A stretch of 64,000 nucleotides of DNA. Source: Amoebophrya sp. A120. Taxonomy: Eukaryota > Sar > Dinophyceae > Syndiniales > Amoebophryaceae. The notes below the pieces were generated by a model, which did no database searches, was not told where the DNA came from, and saw only the letters and a program-made list of their open reading frames with translations. This document shows, piece after piece, positions 11,672-24,600 of the stretch (its first letter is position 1; the number at the start of each line of letters is the position of its first letter). The position numbers and the translations under genes were made by a program. The stretch spans positions 974,449-1,038,448 of the forward strand of contig CAJINV010000021.1 of assembly GCA_905178155.1 (NCBI GenBank), written 5' to 3'.

Positions 11672-12580
11672 GATTCGATGCAGCTGCTGCTGCTGTCCGA
11701 CTGGGCCTCAAGATCGTCGACGAAGAGGACGCCGCTGCGCCGGCACCTCCAGGGTCACTCATGGTGCTTGCTGTCGTGGTCTGGGGGCCTCTACGTCGTC
11801 AATCTGTGCTTGTGGTTGTGCAAATGGCTATGGCAGGACTTCAGGAATGAAATAGTTGCAACGTACGGAAAGATGGTCATGAGGGTGCTGACCGTTCTCT
11901 TCAGTTTGTTCCATGCAGAGACTTGGTGTAATGTACTGCCCTTTTCGGATTTGGTAAATTTTGAAATTCATGTTCATCAAAAACAATGAAATACATAAAA
12001 GCAAATTAGTGCTTTTTCTGCGACAGGAACTGCCACAACATGCTCGGATCGCTACAACAACGGGCTAAAATTACGAATACACAAGGATGTTGTGCGTCAA
12101 CAGATATCAACATCCTTGTCTAGTAGGAAAAGGAAAGAAGAAAGCGAAAACGATAAACGAGTGTTGCTCGTCTAGACGACTAGGAGCTTTGCAACTTCTG
12201 CTGTGCCACCAGCACCATCAGCAAATCCACCGCCCTTGCAAGAGCAGGTATCATTTCAAAACTTTGCATACAGCATTGGCTTCTTCAACAACAATACGCA
12301 GCTCCCGTTGTTTACTTTTCGCATGTCTTCAGTCTTAACGTTCATCTCCGGCACTGTTCCAGCATCTTCTCAAGGGTCGAAAAATTGTCCCTAAATCATT
12401 TTTTTTGAATGAACAGGGGAAGGGGAAGCGCAAGTTGTTGTAGAAGCATACTCTAACTCCATAAATGTGCTGCATTAAAAATGTGCGTAGAGTTAGAGTC
12501 CACTACGCACCACTTCATCATGAGCAGTTCCTCATCTTCGAAAAAAAAAGAACTTTCATCTTTGTCCAGCAGAAAACTCC

Positions 12581-15336
12581 TCACGCCACCTGAGCAGAAC
12601 GACGTCGACGGTTGTTGGCCGCGCCCACCCGTTCCGCGAGTTCGCGTTCGTTTTGTCTGAGCAACACAATTTCCCGCAGGTGCCGCACGAGCTGCCCCGG
12701 CCGGTACCATTTCAGGTACAACTGTTTCCAGCGGTGCAGGGTCGCCCGCCGCAAGCCGGACACCATCGCCTGCTTCTGCATTTCCGTGATTTCGTAGCTT
12801 TCCTCCCGCTTTTTCCGCTCGCGAATCCGCGCCTCGATCACTTTCGTCGCGCGCCACCAGGCTGCATAGCGGACCTGCGACAGCAGCTCTTCCTCCATCG
12901 AGCGAATTCTCGGGGTGTAGTCGATCTTTTTTCTTTTCGGCTTGTTTTCGTTTAGCGTCGACCCAGAAGCTGTCTTGGTAGCACTGAAGCAATCGTGTCT
13001 TCTGTCTTCCTCAAGACTGTCGACCTCGCTGTCCTCCCCATGGTCAGGTCCAGTAGCATTGTTCAACCCACTTGATACAGGTGTTCGCGTTGATGCAGTA
13101 GGAATGTCCAGTTGGGTGGAGAAAACGTCCTCCTCCAGGTTTTTCTCGTTCTTCGCCTCCTTCTATCAAATGTAAAAGTGTCTGGGTCTTGGAAGATTTC
13201 TAGATTTCTAGATTTGTCATGCATATTTTCCATGACCCATGATGTCTGTGATGCATGCCGTAGCATCACAGATTCTTAGAGCGCTTTGCGATACCTCTAC
13301 CGCATGAGAAATGCCCTCTCCGCGTAGCACAAGCTGGAATCCTCTTGCTGGTCATGCAATACAACTTTTTTCAGAATCCAGAGACAGCATTGCAAGTTGC
13401 AGCCTTCCAGACCCCGACATATTTGCAATGCATACCTTCTGCGCCTCCCTCGCCGCTGTGACGGCGCTGTCACTCGAGTAGTTGAGCGCGGGCGGCCAAA
13501 CCAGCTTGTTCCACTGGTGGGCGCGGCTCTGGCCCTCGTGCGCCCATCGCAGGTACTCTTCGTCAAGTTCGTCTATCAAATGCAAAAGTATCGCACTCGT
13601 ATAAATGCCAGACTAGCATGACAAATCTGATTTTTTTATGTAATTTAGCGTGACAAATTTAATATTTCACGCTGAGCTAATTTGTAATGCATTTATACGA
13701 GTACGATACTTGTTTTGCAGTTCATATCGTCCCAGCTGATACCATGTGAATTGGACATCGTGTACAGTGTGTGCAAGCGCCGCTCCAACAAAGAAGTCGA
13801 CGTATGTGAAGTGGCTGAGGCTGTCGTCTTCTCTGTATTATCTTCTCGTCGTTCTTCATCAGCTGAAGAGCCTGTAATTGCACCAACTGCAGCGCCGCTT
13901 CCACCTACTTGATCAACATGTTCATCATCGATCACTGTTTCTTCTCTCTGCTTGTCGAGCAGTACGAACGCGTCCCTGTCGCAGCGCCGGTTGGTCATGA
14001 TCATGGGCAACCGACTGTAGTCGCGGACGCGAGACCAAAGAGATTTAGAATTATTTTTCGATTTCGCAGAGGAGGACTTTCTTCCATGAAGTAGACTTTT
14101 ACATTGCTGTTCGCCAGCGAGTGCTGTCAAACGCTCCTGCAGGTACCGCTCCGCGGTCGGGGGGTAGGAACGTGTGTGGTCGTCGTGTGATGCATCGTCG
14201 ATGCTGTGGTCATCTTCATTATGATTCATTTCAACATCGATTCCGTGTCGACGCCCTCCTTCGTCCGCACCCACTTCTACGTCTCCGTCCTCTACCCCGA
14301 GTAGCCGAAGCTCCGTCTCCACTTCCAGCAAGCGCTCCTGTATCTCCTCGGGAGTGATGTTGATCAACGACGGTCTTCCCGCGGAGGACGGGCCGTTCTT
14401 ACTGGCCGTAGGTAGAAGTACTTCTGCTTGTGGCTGTGACCACTTTTCGCCTTCACTAGCAGCGGCGGCATCCGATTCTGAGGTCTGTGCTGAGAGGTCG
14501 TCCAGCAGGTGAAGATTATCATTATCGTCCCCTCGTTGAGCAACGCCACCATGATCCCCGCTCTTCTCACTTTCATCTTTCTCTGATTTTATTTCCACCT
14601 CGCGGTCGCGCTGCTCTACCACTACACCTCCGCCTTCATCGTCAACATCACCTTCAACCGCCTGTGTGCTAGAAATTTTCTCCACATGTTGCTCTTCCAC
14701 CTCTTTCAGGCGCGCCAACAAGTACCGCTTGGTCCGCCGCAGTTGCGTGATCCGGTACAGTGTGTGCCGGTTCACGTTTCTCCGCGGCTGGAAAACAACT
14801 TCGGAAAGGGACCCGCTGGATCTCGCGGGCACCGCAGCCACCATGGCCATCACCCTCTGGTTCAGCAAATCATCAGCTTTATCTTTTGCGCGATAATAGT
14901 TTGTGATCCCCGACCGGTCGCCGTCGGCAGCTGCGGCGGTAGCGCGCGGAAAGACGACGCTCTTCTTAGGAGGCTTGGGCTTGCTGTCGTTGTTCTCCGC
15001 GAGATTGGTGTCGTTCGAATTTTCTGCGGTCCCAGGTGGTTTATTATCTTCCGTTCCCGCTGGCACAACTCCAGCTCCTGCAGCATCCTGCTCATCGCTG
15101 AGACTAGTGCCTCCAATATTGTCCATCGCGGACGAAGAGGAAGAGAACGAACGACAACTTCGCGCTCCACATGTTGGCAGGAAAGTTTTCACGACCGGGT
15201 TTGTCCGTAGGGCAAATACATGGCAACGAGATGAAGAAGAACCACAACCATGCAACTGACATAACCGACGTCCTTGCTGGTGCTGGGCCGCGTGGCGGCA
15301 CAAGGCAGGCGCACACGCAGGTGACGCTGACGGCAT
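12581..15336 (-). CDS. Hypothetical protein with probable mitochondrial targeting peptide
   Basis: Three exons: 15336-13727, 13573-13435 and 13163-12581. They are joined by removing a family B and a family A introner (ISWD-ELDEE, AREAQK-EAKNEK), giving about 775 residues. The start is the ATG at 15336. Residues 1-75 are rich in Arg, Ser, Ala and Cys with almost no acid, which fits a mitochondrial presequence. There follow acidic low-complexity linkers around basic helical blocks (RRNVNRHTLYRITQLRRTKR). The C-terminal 150 residues are aromatic and basic (YAAWWRATKVIEARIRER, LHRWKQLYLKWYRPGQLV). This pattern would suit a lineage-specific organelle RNA-binding or ribosome-associated protein. That is a guess; I do not recognise the family. 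Confidence 0.7.
13164..13434 (-). mobile_element. Introner, family A, duplication CCTTC
   Basis: Ends TATCAAATGTAAAAGTGTCT and GACATATTTGCAATGCATA. CCTTC is at 13159-13163 and 13435-13439. One rotation of the duplication does give GT-AG on the sense strand, which is unusual for these elements. Confidence 0.92.
13574..13726 (-). mobile_element. Introner, family B, duplication TCGTC
   Basis: Ends TATCAAATGCAAAAGTATCG and TTTTGCAGTTCATA. TCGTC is at 13569-13573 and 13727-13731. At 153 bp it is the shortest copy, and most of it is GCATGACAAATT-type words. Confidence 0.92.
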
Positions 15337-16264
15337 GACGAGGTTCCTTTTAGGCAACTGTGGTACTGGTAAGTATACAATGGCGACGTCCGCGTCAGAT
15401 CAGAGCGCTATAATAGATTGATACGATCGGGCTGGCCCGGAGAAAGGTCCAGCGGCGGAGATGCAGATGATTTTTGGCCGAAACAAAAGCAAATGCAAAA
15501 CGTCATGGAAGAAAGAAAAATAAAAAGACGAAAGCGACACTAGCGAGCTTTCCAAGCAAATTAATACAAAAACAAACCAAACTGGAGGTGCACTACGACA
15601 TGAAGATCCAGAAACGAAATCCACAAAGAACAGAGAATTTGACTCATCTTGGATCAAGGAGCGGCCACACTCGCCCGTTTCTGGGTGCTTGCTTCTGCGG
15701 TACCGTGGTCGTTCCAGAGATGTGTTTGGATTTAGAAGCGAAGCAAGTCCGCTGGTTTTCAAATAAGTAGAAATCTTCATTTGTCTACGGTCGACGCCGC
15801 GCCCGCAATGTGGCGCCGCCACACACTGAGTTCTTTGTCATTGACGTTTCTACGAACGTTCGTTTCCTTGTCTGGATAAGTACATTGATGACTTTTTTTG
15901 AAACCCGATTCATCGACACGAGTCTCTCTGTGTCTGATGAACATCTGCATAGTACTAAATCAGATCCGTCCCCTCATTCCGCGATCGGAAAGCGGACGCA
16001 TCTTCACGGCAGGCATCAAGAAAAAATACGCGCATGATGTTCAATCAAGTAAGTAGATAATTTCATCCACATATACTACTTCCAAAGCTGCGCCCCACTT
16101 TCTTCACACGTTTTGCAGCAGCCACGACAGGAAGTCGTCTTCGCGCTATGACAGATCGGAGCGGGATCTTCAATCTTCATCTTGCTCTTCGGGAAAGAGT
16201 AAAATCCAAATGGTGCCGCTCCCTACAGTGCCCTGGTGCAGCTAGCTTGCTACAGGGTTTTAGC
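15337..16264. other. Intergenic, no gene seen
   Basis: It lies between the targeting-peptide gene and the 3' end of the next gene. Short open frames on both strands lack coherent composition. No repeats with clear ends were found. Confidence 0.5.
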
Positions 16265-16880
16265 TTACTCCTCAATCGGGTGCAGCCACTGCCCTCCGTT
16301 GCTCGGGCCCCCGTTATCCGGCATCCATTATGGCATTCTCAAATGTTACATTCTCAACTGTTACATGAATTTGTCATGCAAGACTGGCAACAGTGAAAGG
16401 AGGAAGATTGCGCCTTTTGCATTACAGGTTTGGCGCAGATTTAGATGCTGTCTAGCCCTTCCGAAATTTGTCATGCGAAGCAGCTCGATCATCTGCCGGC
16501 TTAAGGTACTTTTGCACGACAAATTCATGCAACAGCTGAGAACGTAACGTTTGAAAACGCCATATCCACTGCTCGCCCCGTAGCGGCTGCCACTCCCCCT
16601 GCCCCCGGCGCTTGATCGCGGTCACCAACATCCATTTTGCGCTCTCGGCCCCCTGCTGTCGCATCTTGTCCGGCGGCACCGGATACAGAACCCCCTGCAC
16701 GTGGTCCCCGTTCATGGGGAAGGGGAGCCGCGGCTCGCACCCCCCGCCGGTGAAGGGGGAGCGCCGGTAGTTGGACCCCGTTCAGCTGCCGCGCGACATA
16801 CGCATCAAAAACTCCACCGTTGCCCCGTTATTCAGCGGAACGGGGAGGGTAGAGGGGTCTGGCGGGGCAGAATTCGCCAT
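16265..16880 (-). CDS. Small hypothetical protein with one in-frame TGA
   Basis: The frame runs from ATG 16880 to TAA 16265-16267, with a family D introner at 16329-16564 removed (GEQW-MPDNGG). The product would be about 126 residues: a Pro-rich N-terminus (MANSAPPDPSTLPVPLNNG), then FPMNGDHVQGVLYPVPPDKM, ending GGQWLHPIEE. One TGA at 16782-16784 interrupts the frame between SRGS and TGSNY. It could be a selenocysteine codon, a sequencing error, an unseen small intron or decay. Alternatively, translation may start at the internal ATG of MNGDHVQG. An overlapping frame also reads sensibly across the break (DAYVARQLNGVQLPALP), which would need two compensating shifts. Confidence 0.5.
16329..16564 (-). 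mobile_element. Introner, family D, duplication TCCA(T/C)
   Basis: Ends TATGGCATTCTCAAATGTTA and GTTTGAAAACGCCATA. The flanks TCCAT and TCCAC match at four of five bases. Removal restores GEQWMPDNGG. Confidence 0.88.
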
Positions 16881-18642
16881 TTATGTTTTCTTTCCGAGAT
16901 CAAAGAGATGAAGCAAGAAGACGACGAGACGTAAAGAGTTCTTGTTCGGCAAAAAAGTTTCTCAAATAAAACTGGCTGTAAAACCCGTGGGATCGTTTTT
17001 ACTTTTTTCTCGGTTCAAAGCTAGGGGGGGAACTACGAACGGAATGCGCCGCGCCTTGTAAAAATTGAGTACTGTACTGTGTGTATGATGTTGCCGACGG
17101 CGCATTTTAATCATGATCAAAGCCATTTTTTACGTACTTCTACTACTACCTCGCAAGCGGGCCTACGCTGGTGCCCCTTGGTCGTTGTAAGTACACTATC
17201 TACTGCACACGAAGTGTCGTGGTGTAGAGCACCAACTGCTCGTCTACTCCTACTTCAGTTACGACAATTGTTCACCGACACGACGAGCAATAACTTCTTT
17301 CGAAGTAGACTAGAACAGCATTCGTTCACGCAAACAAAAAACAGGTCGTGGAGTTTCTCAAGACTCGGGCAAAAACTCGTTGTCCGCTTGGGATACGTGA
17401 GTGTGAGTCGTGATACCGGCAGACATTATATCCATTAACACGGTTTCTTTTTCTATTTAGCTTCCTTTTTTATATAAGGAAGTGGTCTCGACAAGGCTCT
17501 TTAAACTCGACGGATTGGCAAGGCACCTGCAAACCGCTGCAGCCATAGGCCTCTTCAACGATAGTACCAAAAAAAAAGACTTCTTCATGATGTCAGGAGG
17601 TACGTGACGCCGAAAAGAAAATCACGCATAATCTTCTTCTCAAGCTCATCCGTAACTCTACCTCCATAATACGTCGTGTTGCTTAATAGAGTCAGAGCAG
17701 CTCACTATCGATCTATCTCTATGCAAGCATACTCACGAATATAATTTTGATTTTCATTACTGGTAGAGGTAGTGCTAGTGGCTTTTTGAACTTTTCATAT
17801 TCTAGGACTTTAACAAGCTCTATTTTTTACCACGACAAGACCAACCACAGCAAACTTTTTGTGAAACAATGTGAGTTGTATGTACAAGATGAAGACTTCA
17901 CATTTTTTACAACGTATACGGTTTGTGACACAGCAGTAATTTTTTGGTCGATTGAAATCCAATCGGAGATCGGATTTCTAACGGCAAGCGAAACGAAGAT
18001 GACACGACTTCCAGTTAGTAGTCACCTTCTCAGAAAAATAGAAATTCAAGCCGTTGCATAACCTTTGGTAAAGATGAGGTAAGGTCCAATTTGATAAATT
18101 CAGTGGGAAAAGCGATAAAATAGACAAGAAAAAGAAATCAGGCCTTGCGTGAAAAACCGATGCAAGCTATGATTTCTCGGGAACGAAAGCTTAACGAATG
18201 AATTCAGTTTGATGATATTTCAAATTTTTGGGGAAAAATTGAAATAAGTACAATAGCAAAGAAAAGTTGTTGTAAGCTTCAGACTTTTATCAATCTTTTG
18301 ATGACAAGAAGCGAAGTATTCAGCAGAAAAGCGAACCGAATAGAAAGAACTGTATTGATTTCTTTGCGCTCTGGGAAATGCGTACTGAAGCTGATACTGA
18401 AAGTGGTATATAATAACTGTTCGGCACCACAATGACAATTTATCGGGAGGAGAACGAATTATCTTTCGTTTGATATTTATCACATGGACAAATCGTTTTC
18501 GTCCGTCGCTAGAAGATATTCATCGTCGGTATACAATCAAGAACCAAGTTCTATTGAATACACTTACACAAAAATCAACATGAAAATCAAAATATTCGGA
18601 AAAAATCATAGAGTGAAAAATAAAAAACGGACATCAAGAAGA
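16881..18642. other. AT-rich intergenic region
   Basis: Long A/T-rich stretch with no coherent coding frame, no introner ends and no RNA gene that I recognise. Confidence 0.55.
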
Positions 18643-21600
18643 CTAGTAGAACATCTTGACAAGTTCGTCTAGTTGCCTGCTCCACCGCCGGTCTCGCGTG
18701 CTCCGCTGCTTTGACCCTTTATGGTGTCTGTGGTGCTGATGTGGTCCTCCGCCTCCGTGCTTGGAAGTAGAGCTCCTGGTCATGCCACGGCTACTGGGAC
18801 CGGCCAAGTATTCTTCGTGGAAGAGCTCATCGTCCTGTGCTGGATCCTCTTCCTGAAAAAGGAAAGGGTTAATATTGTTGAAACCCAAACTACTGGCGAA
18901 TATCCTGAGGAAAAACGTTCCCACCCCAGAGTTGTCATGCAGATTTGCAATGACAAGGACATTTGTGATGCGCATACCCACGGTAGACATTTTCAATCGT
19001 GTTTTGGAATTCGAATTTGTGATGCTATGAACAGGATAAGCAGATGGATCTGTGATGCAGCTGCACTTGCTAACCTGCACTACACTACGGAGTGCAACTT
19101 GTCATGCGTGACTCCCAAACAGTCCTAGCTTTGTGTTGCAAAATCCCCATCTTGACTCTGGTGTGGGGACGTTTTTACTCAGGATAGCGAAAGCTCCTTC
19201 TACTTCCTCTGGGACCTCCGCACTGGCCCGGCGACTGGAGCGAATTCTTATAGTCTTCTCATCCAAAGGCGATATTACCCCGTCGTCCCGGACGAGGACT
19301 TTGCTCCTTCGCCGTTTCTTCTTGGGTGCACGGTTATGTTGTCCGGTTTCGGCCAAATAATTTTGCGTCGACGGTACTACAGAGGGGGCAAGGTTGTAGC
19401 TTTTATCAGGCTCCTGCTGATGTAGAAGTTGTTGTTCATCTTCTTCCCCGGTTTGCTGTTCTCGAGGCGTTCTTGTGAAGATTTCATGTGGGGGCGGAAG
19501 ACCGTTCCCTTGCTGACCAGCACCGTGGATCGCGTTATTTGTTTCTGTCGAAGTAGATGTAGCTTTCATCTTCGTGTGACTGACAATACTATCACCTTCC
19601 TTGTCTGGCTGCGGCAATACAAACCGCCACACTGGCAGGTTCCGCCGCCTGCGTATCTCGGCGGTGAGATCGTTCACAGAGTCCGCTGGAGGTTGGGCTC
19701 CGGCTCCTGTGATCACCACAGGCACGGCAGGCTGCGATATTTGATGGCAATTATCGAAGCTCTGGTGAAGCTGATCGACTGCACCAGGATGTTCTACTTG
19801 AGCAGCCAGCAATTGTGGGTGTTGGTCAAAAGTCGACCCTTGCTGCTGCTGCACATGACCCGTGCAAGAATTCGGCTTCGCAGCCGCGAAATCGCGTCGG
19901 GAGCGTAACCGCACGGGCAATCTGCCTGGATTGTCAGGAATTAGCTCGTCGTATTGCGGATCGTAGCCCATTATGCATTGCAGAAGTATCGTACGTAGTC
20001 ATAATGTTTCGCAACACCAAATTTTGGCAAGAACAAAAGTGGGATCTGTAATGCTGATTCAGGTTGGAAAAGAGAAAGACATTTGTCATGCATGGCTGCA
20101 ATTTAATATATGCGTGCGATACTTTTGCAGAGCATACCGATGTAGTGCACCCGGACGAGTTGGTCCTCACTTTTCGTATTCCGCATCACCTATGCAGGAA
20201 AGTAAAGAGTGTGTAAGTCTGTGATGCAGAAAATGCGAAAGAGTTATACACTATCATGTTGGCCAGCCATAATAAATTAATGTCCTGTTAACATACGTGT
20301 TTCTAGGTGCTAGCTGTGGACAGCACAGGTTTTCTTTGTATAAATATGCAAAATTTGTGATGCTGTCACACTAACACAGTCTTTTTCTTGGATATCACCT
20401 CTAGCACTTCGACGGGACGCCATTTCATCGACCACAACGAGAGTGCTTCGTAGGAAAACCTCCGCGCTTCGAAGTTCTCCCGGGTGTCCTCCTGGTGGTC
20501 CTGCTGGGTCGTCTTCACTACGGTTGAATCATTTTGCCCGTTTATTTCTTGGATAATTCCTTGTGCGATAATCGTGGATGCAACTGCGTTCATTTCCAGC
20601 ACTTGACCTTCGCCAGTAGTGGTTCTTGCAAAGTCTGCTACTTCTGCTTGTTCCCGATCGCGCTTTTTATCCACCTCGGTCATTGGCGAGGAGCTTGATG
20701 AGCTTTGATGACGCGTGGTGGTCTCATCCATAATTCTGCTGTTTTTTCCCTCTGCAAAAACATCGGTCGTTTTTCGGAACCGGCTGCAATGGCGCCAAAT
20801 ATCCGTCCGCAATCGCACATCCCGAACCAAGTTGAGTCTACTACTACTTCCGCCGCAAAACGCAGGAGAGGCATTGGCATGATTGCGCACGACAGGGTCG
20901 GCTTTAATATTGTGTAAGAGAGTTGTTGCTGTATCTCTACTGATGTTCATCTTGTTACTCCTGGCTGATGCGGGGCACAAAGAGTTCGAAGAAGAGGATG
21001 CCATTGCGCCCGCACCTGGTACTCCACCCCCCGGAGCTGCAGCACAGTGGCCCCCTCGTGCGGGTACCACATCTCGCCCGACTTCGTCGTCCACCATAAT
21101 TTTTCGATCTTCTTCTTGCACTACCGCTTTCAAGATCTGGATTGCGAAGGGTTCCGAGCACAGCACGTTCCGGAAAACAGCTAACTGCTCCTCGTGCCAC
21201 CTCTCGTCGACTCGGCCTGCAACTACACTCGCGAAAGTTGAAGTTGCCCCGCCGGCTGGCTGAAGAGCCTTGGAAGTAGAGCAAGATACACTGCTGGATG
21301 AAGAGGATGTAGTCGTGCTCTTGCTGTGTACGGTTTCAAGCGGCTGCCCCCGAAGATGACCATCGCCTTCTCTACTTCGTTCTTCGCACAAGAGCGTCGA
21401 CCCGTGATCCGTTCTTGTCGAATGGTTTACTATTTCCTTCGCAGCTGAAGAAGCGAGCACAATGGGAACAGGGCTACTTGTTGTAGTGTGTTCAGGTGAA
21501 AATGATGTTCTTACATCATTCATCGTCGGGTATAGTTTTGTTTCGACCTGCTCCTGATGTTCTACTTGTTTCTTACTCATCTCCGCAGGATCGTTGACAA

Positions 21601-24600
21601 TTAGACAGGCATCTTCTTCATCAACGAAATTCAGCTCGTGGTCGGCTTCCATGGTGTTCACCAGGTCTGGGTGCGTGCTACTCAATCGCTTTTCATCCTC
21701 GTCAACACTTAGTACTTCTACGGCCTGTTTCCGCGCAAGTCGTACGGATTTCAAACTCGCACAGAAGATACTAGCAGAGTCTTGTATCTGCTTGTAGTTT
21801 TCATCTTCGTGGTCCGATGTTGTAGTTGTGGTCCACATAGTAGTACTTCTAGTAGGCCTCGATGTTCTGCTCGTCGCTCCAGAAGTACTATTTTTCCTCG
21901 TTGTAATCCGCAATGCGGATTCAAATTCCTTGCTTCCCTCGTCCCTGTCCCTGTTCTCCTCAAAGTCGTGTGGCAGGACATGATTACCAGGCGCCGCTTT
22001 TTCCACCACAGTCTCCGCCGCGACAGCGAGCTCGGTGAGCAGTAGGTCCCACAGCCGATGCCTAGTTGTCGCTTCGGCCACCGGAATGCCGAAGATTGCG
22101 GTTTTGGCTCCGTAGTAGTCCTGCGTGAAAACGTATGGGAAGAAAAAAGTGTGTTGACAGTTAAAAACTGTGTTGCGGACCACGCAAGAGCGACAAGGTC
22201 TGTCATGCCGAATATGCTTATGGGAACTTTTTAGCTCCATAGGTGTTTTCCGATATAATGTCGTCTGCGTTGCAAGTTTCGGCTGTTTTCCGTTGCAAGT
22301 TTCGGCTGTCATCAACATGCACAGCGAATTTGATTTTCTGACTGCCAACACGTTATATTTCCCTGGATAAAAACCGATCGAACCGGCTGCGGACGTAGCA
22401 GGCCAGCGCGAATAGGTTACGCAGGTTCTGTGACTGCATGGAATTCTTCCGGTTTTGCTCCTCCTCTTCTTCAAATGTAGAGGTTGCCCGATCTTCATGT
22501 TGGTCCTCCTTCTTCAGCATGATCTTACCTATCCCCGGCCGCGGCGGCGCCTCGGCATGAAGATTCGAGGTCGTTGCGCCGGTACCTGGATTTCTTATCG
22601 CCGCGAAGGTAGAAGATGAGGAAGAACATATCCTGAGTAAAAACGTACCCGCGCCAGAGTTGTAATGCAGATTTGCAAAGACAGGAAGACTTGTAATGCG
22701 CATCCCCATGAGAGCCATTTCCAATCGTGTTGTGGAATTTGTGATGCTGTGAACAGGATGAGCAGATGGATTTGTAATGCGGCTGCGCCACTTGCTAACC
22801 TGCACTACGCTGCAGAGTGCAACTTGTCATGCGTGACTCACAAAACTCCTAGGTTTGTGTTGCAAAATCCCCGTCCTGACTCTGGTGTGGGTACGTTTTT
22901 ACTCAGGATAGAACATGACTTACTGTTGTTGTCCACCTGCTCGCGTTCCTATGACACCCTCAGAATGGAAATCCTCAAAGTGGAAATAATTTGTGATGCA
23001 GGAAATGCGAAACCAAAAAGACTGTATTGCAGAAAACGCAATGGAGGCCGACTATTGTGCTTCTACGGGTTCAGAATTGGGCTGCTGATTAGCATGACAG
23101 AAGGGCACCCGTTTGCCTAACTAGCATGACAGACACGTTTAGGTGCCCGGGAAATTTGTCATGCGCCGACTAGAAATGGCGCTCCAACTGGAGTCGTTTT
23201 TTTGCATTACAAATTATTTTCACTTTGAGGATTTCCAACCTGAGGCTTTCATAGTTCCGGCGACCCCTTCGCGGTCGACGCCATCGTGGAAGTGTTTTCG
23301 ATCTCGCCGACGCCCGACGGACTGCACATGAACCCTTTCAGATTGTTCTCGTTCAGTTCCCCCCGACGCGGGGGCACGAGGACCCTGTTTAATATTTCAT
23401 CATGCTGCTCCGAAGAGGTGGAGAACGTCGCGCCCTCACGCATATTCGATGAATTCTTCGCATTTTGCTGCTGCTGTCCTCCTGCAACAAGAAGGTCCCT
23501 CGCGGCAGCTCCGTGCGAATCTTTATCGCTGTTAAGTTTTTCTTGTACTAAACCACTGCTCGTACCATTCACTGCGGTCGTGGTAGTACAACGACCTCGG
23601 CTTGCGCTACTGCTCATGCTCGTTTTCCGTCTGGTCCGGGTCGTTCCCGACCCAGAATTCGCGGTGGAATACATGCTCGTGTTATTTATTGTCATCGAAA
23701 TAGAACTGCTGCAACTACTGTTGCCTCCTGCTCCGCGGCTGCACAGGGTCTTTGCGGTCTCGCTGGCGTTGGTTTTCTGCAAATAATTTTTCACACACGT
23801 CATGTGCATCACGCTCGACGGCCCCACGTATACCTTCTGCGGCTTCGACTTTTTCTTCTCCTTACTGGATTGATGATGTGTGCCACTTTGGAGGCTTGTT
23901 GCCCTCGAGGTTCTTCCAGTAGACCGTCGGGTAGTATTACAGCCGAAATTTTCTTGAATATGTTGTTCCTTAACGGACTTGGAGGCCGTGGTGGTCACGA
24001 AGCTGACAAAGCTGCTATTCAACGCGGCGGCGCCCGTTGGGGAAGAAGGATTTCCACCGGCTCCCAAAACCGCATCCTCGGTCTCGTCGCAGACGTTTGC
24101 GGGTACGACAAGCACGTTGGTTGACGTCGCAGCCGTTTGTGCTCCTGGTCCTGGTCCGGTTGTTGCGCCGGGTGCAGCAGCTGCAGCTCCGTGATCCGTA
24201 GTGGAAACAATATGCTCCCCGCCGCCCGATGTGGAACTACCGGATGCTGAAATGATGATGCGGGAAGGGGTTGCGGCGCCGCCAATCTTCATCACGCTCG
24301 GCGCGTCGTCGTATGGAAGGTCACAACGCCCCCTTCCCCACATTTGCAGGGCATGAACAGCAATACAAGTGCCAGCAAGATCAAGATGAATGCAGGTTTT
24401 GCATGACAAATCTGCACAGGTGCAGTGTAGTGCTATTTGGACTGTCAGAACTTGTCATGCAAACAGTGCTTGAAGGTGTGGCGTGGATTTGGTAATTTGC
24501 ATCATGTACAAATAAGAATGTAGGCGGGTGAGGGAGAGTTGGCACGGTGATACGTCGGTAGAGGATTCGATCAGGAGATTGGACGTGCCGCGAAGCATCA

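Larger units (their letters stand above)
11030..12580. other. Intergenic region upstream of the SR-rich gene
   Basis: It holds a 53-bp palindrome (11282-11334) and a family C introner (11365-11671). A plus-strand open stretch after the introner (from 11672, DAAAAVRLGLKIVDEEDA, ending at a TGA near 11850) looks protein-like but has no clear start. On the minus strand the same bases give a short ATG frame (MSDPGGAGAAASSSS). I could not decide between a small gene and an untranslated exon. From 11990 to 12450 I see nothing definite. Confidence 0.4.

Noticed and set aside
84..15000. Bacterial or viral origin of the window
   Set aside because: Spliced genes for axoneme proteins, GT-AG introns and no compact operons rule this out.
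15400..15822. 140-residue minus-strand open frame upstream of the targeting-peptide gene
   Set aside because: Composition is not protein-like and it has no support from splice signals or neighbours.
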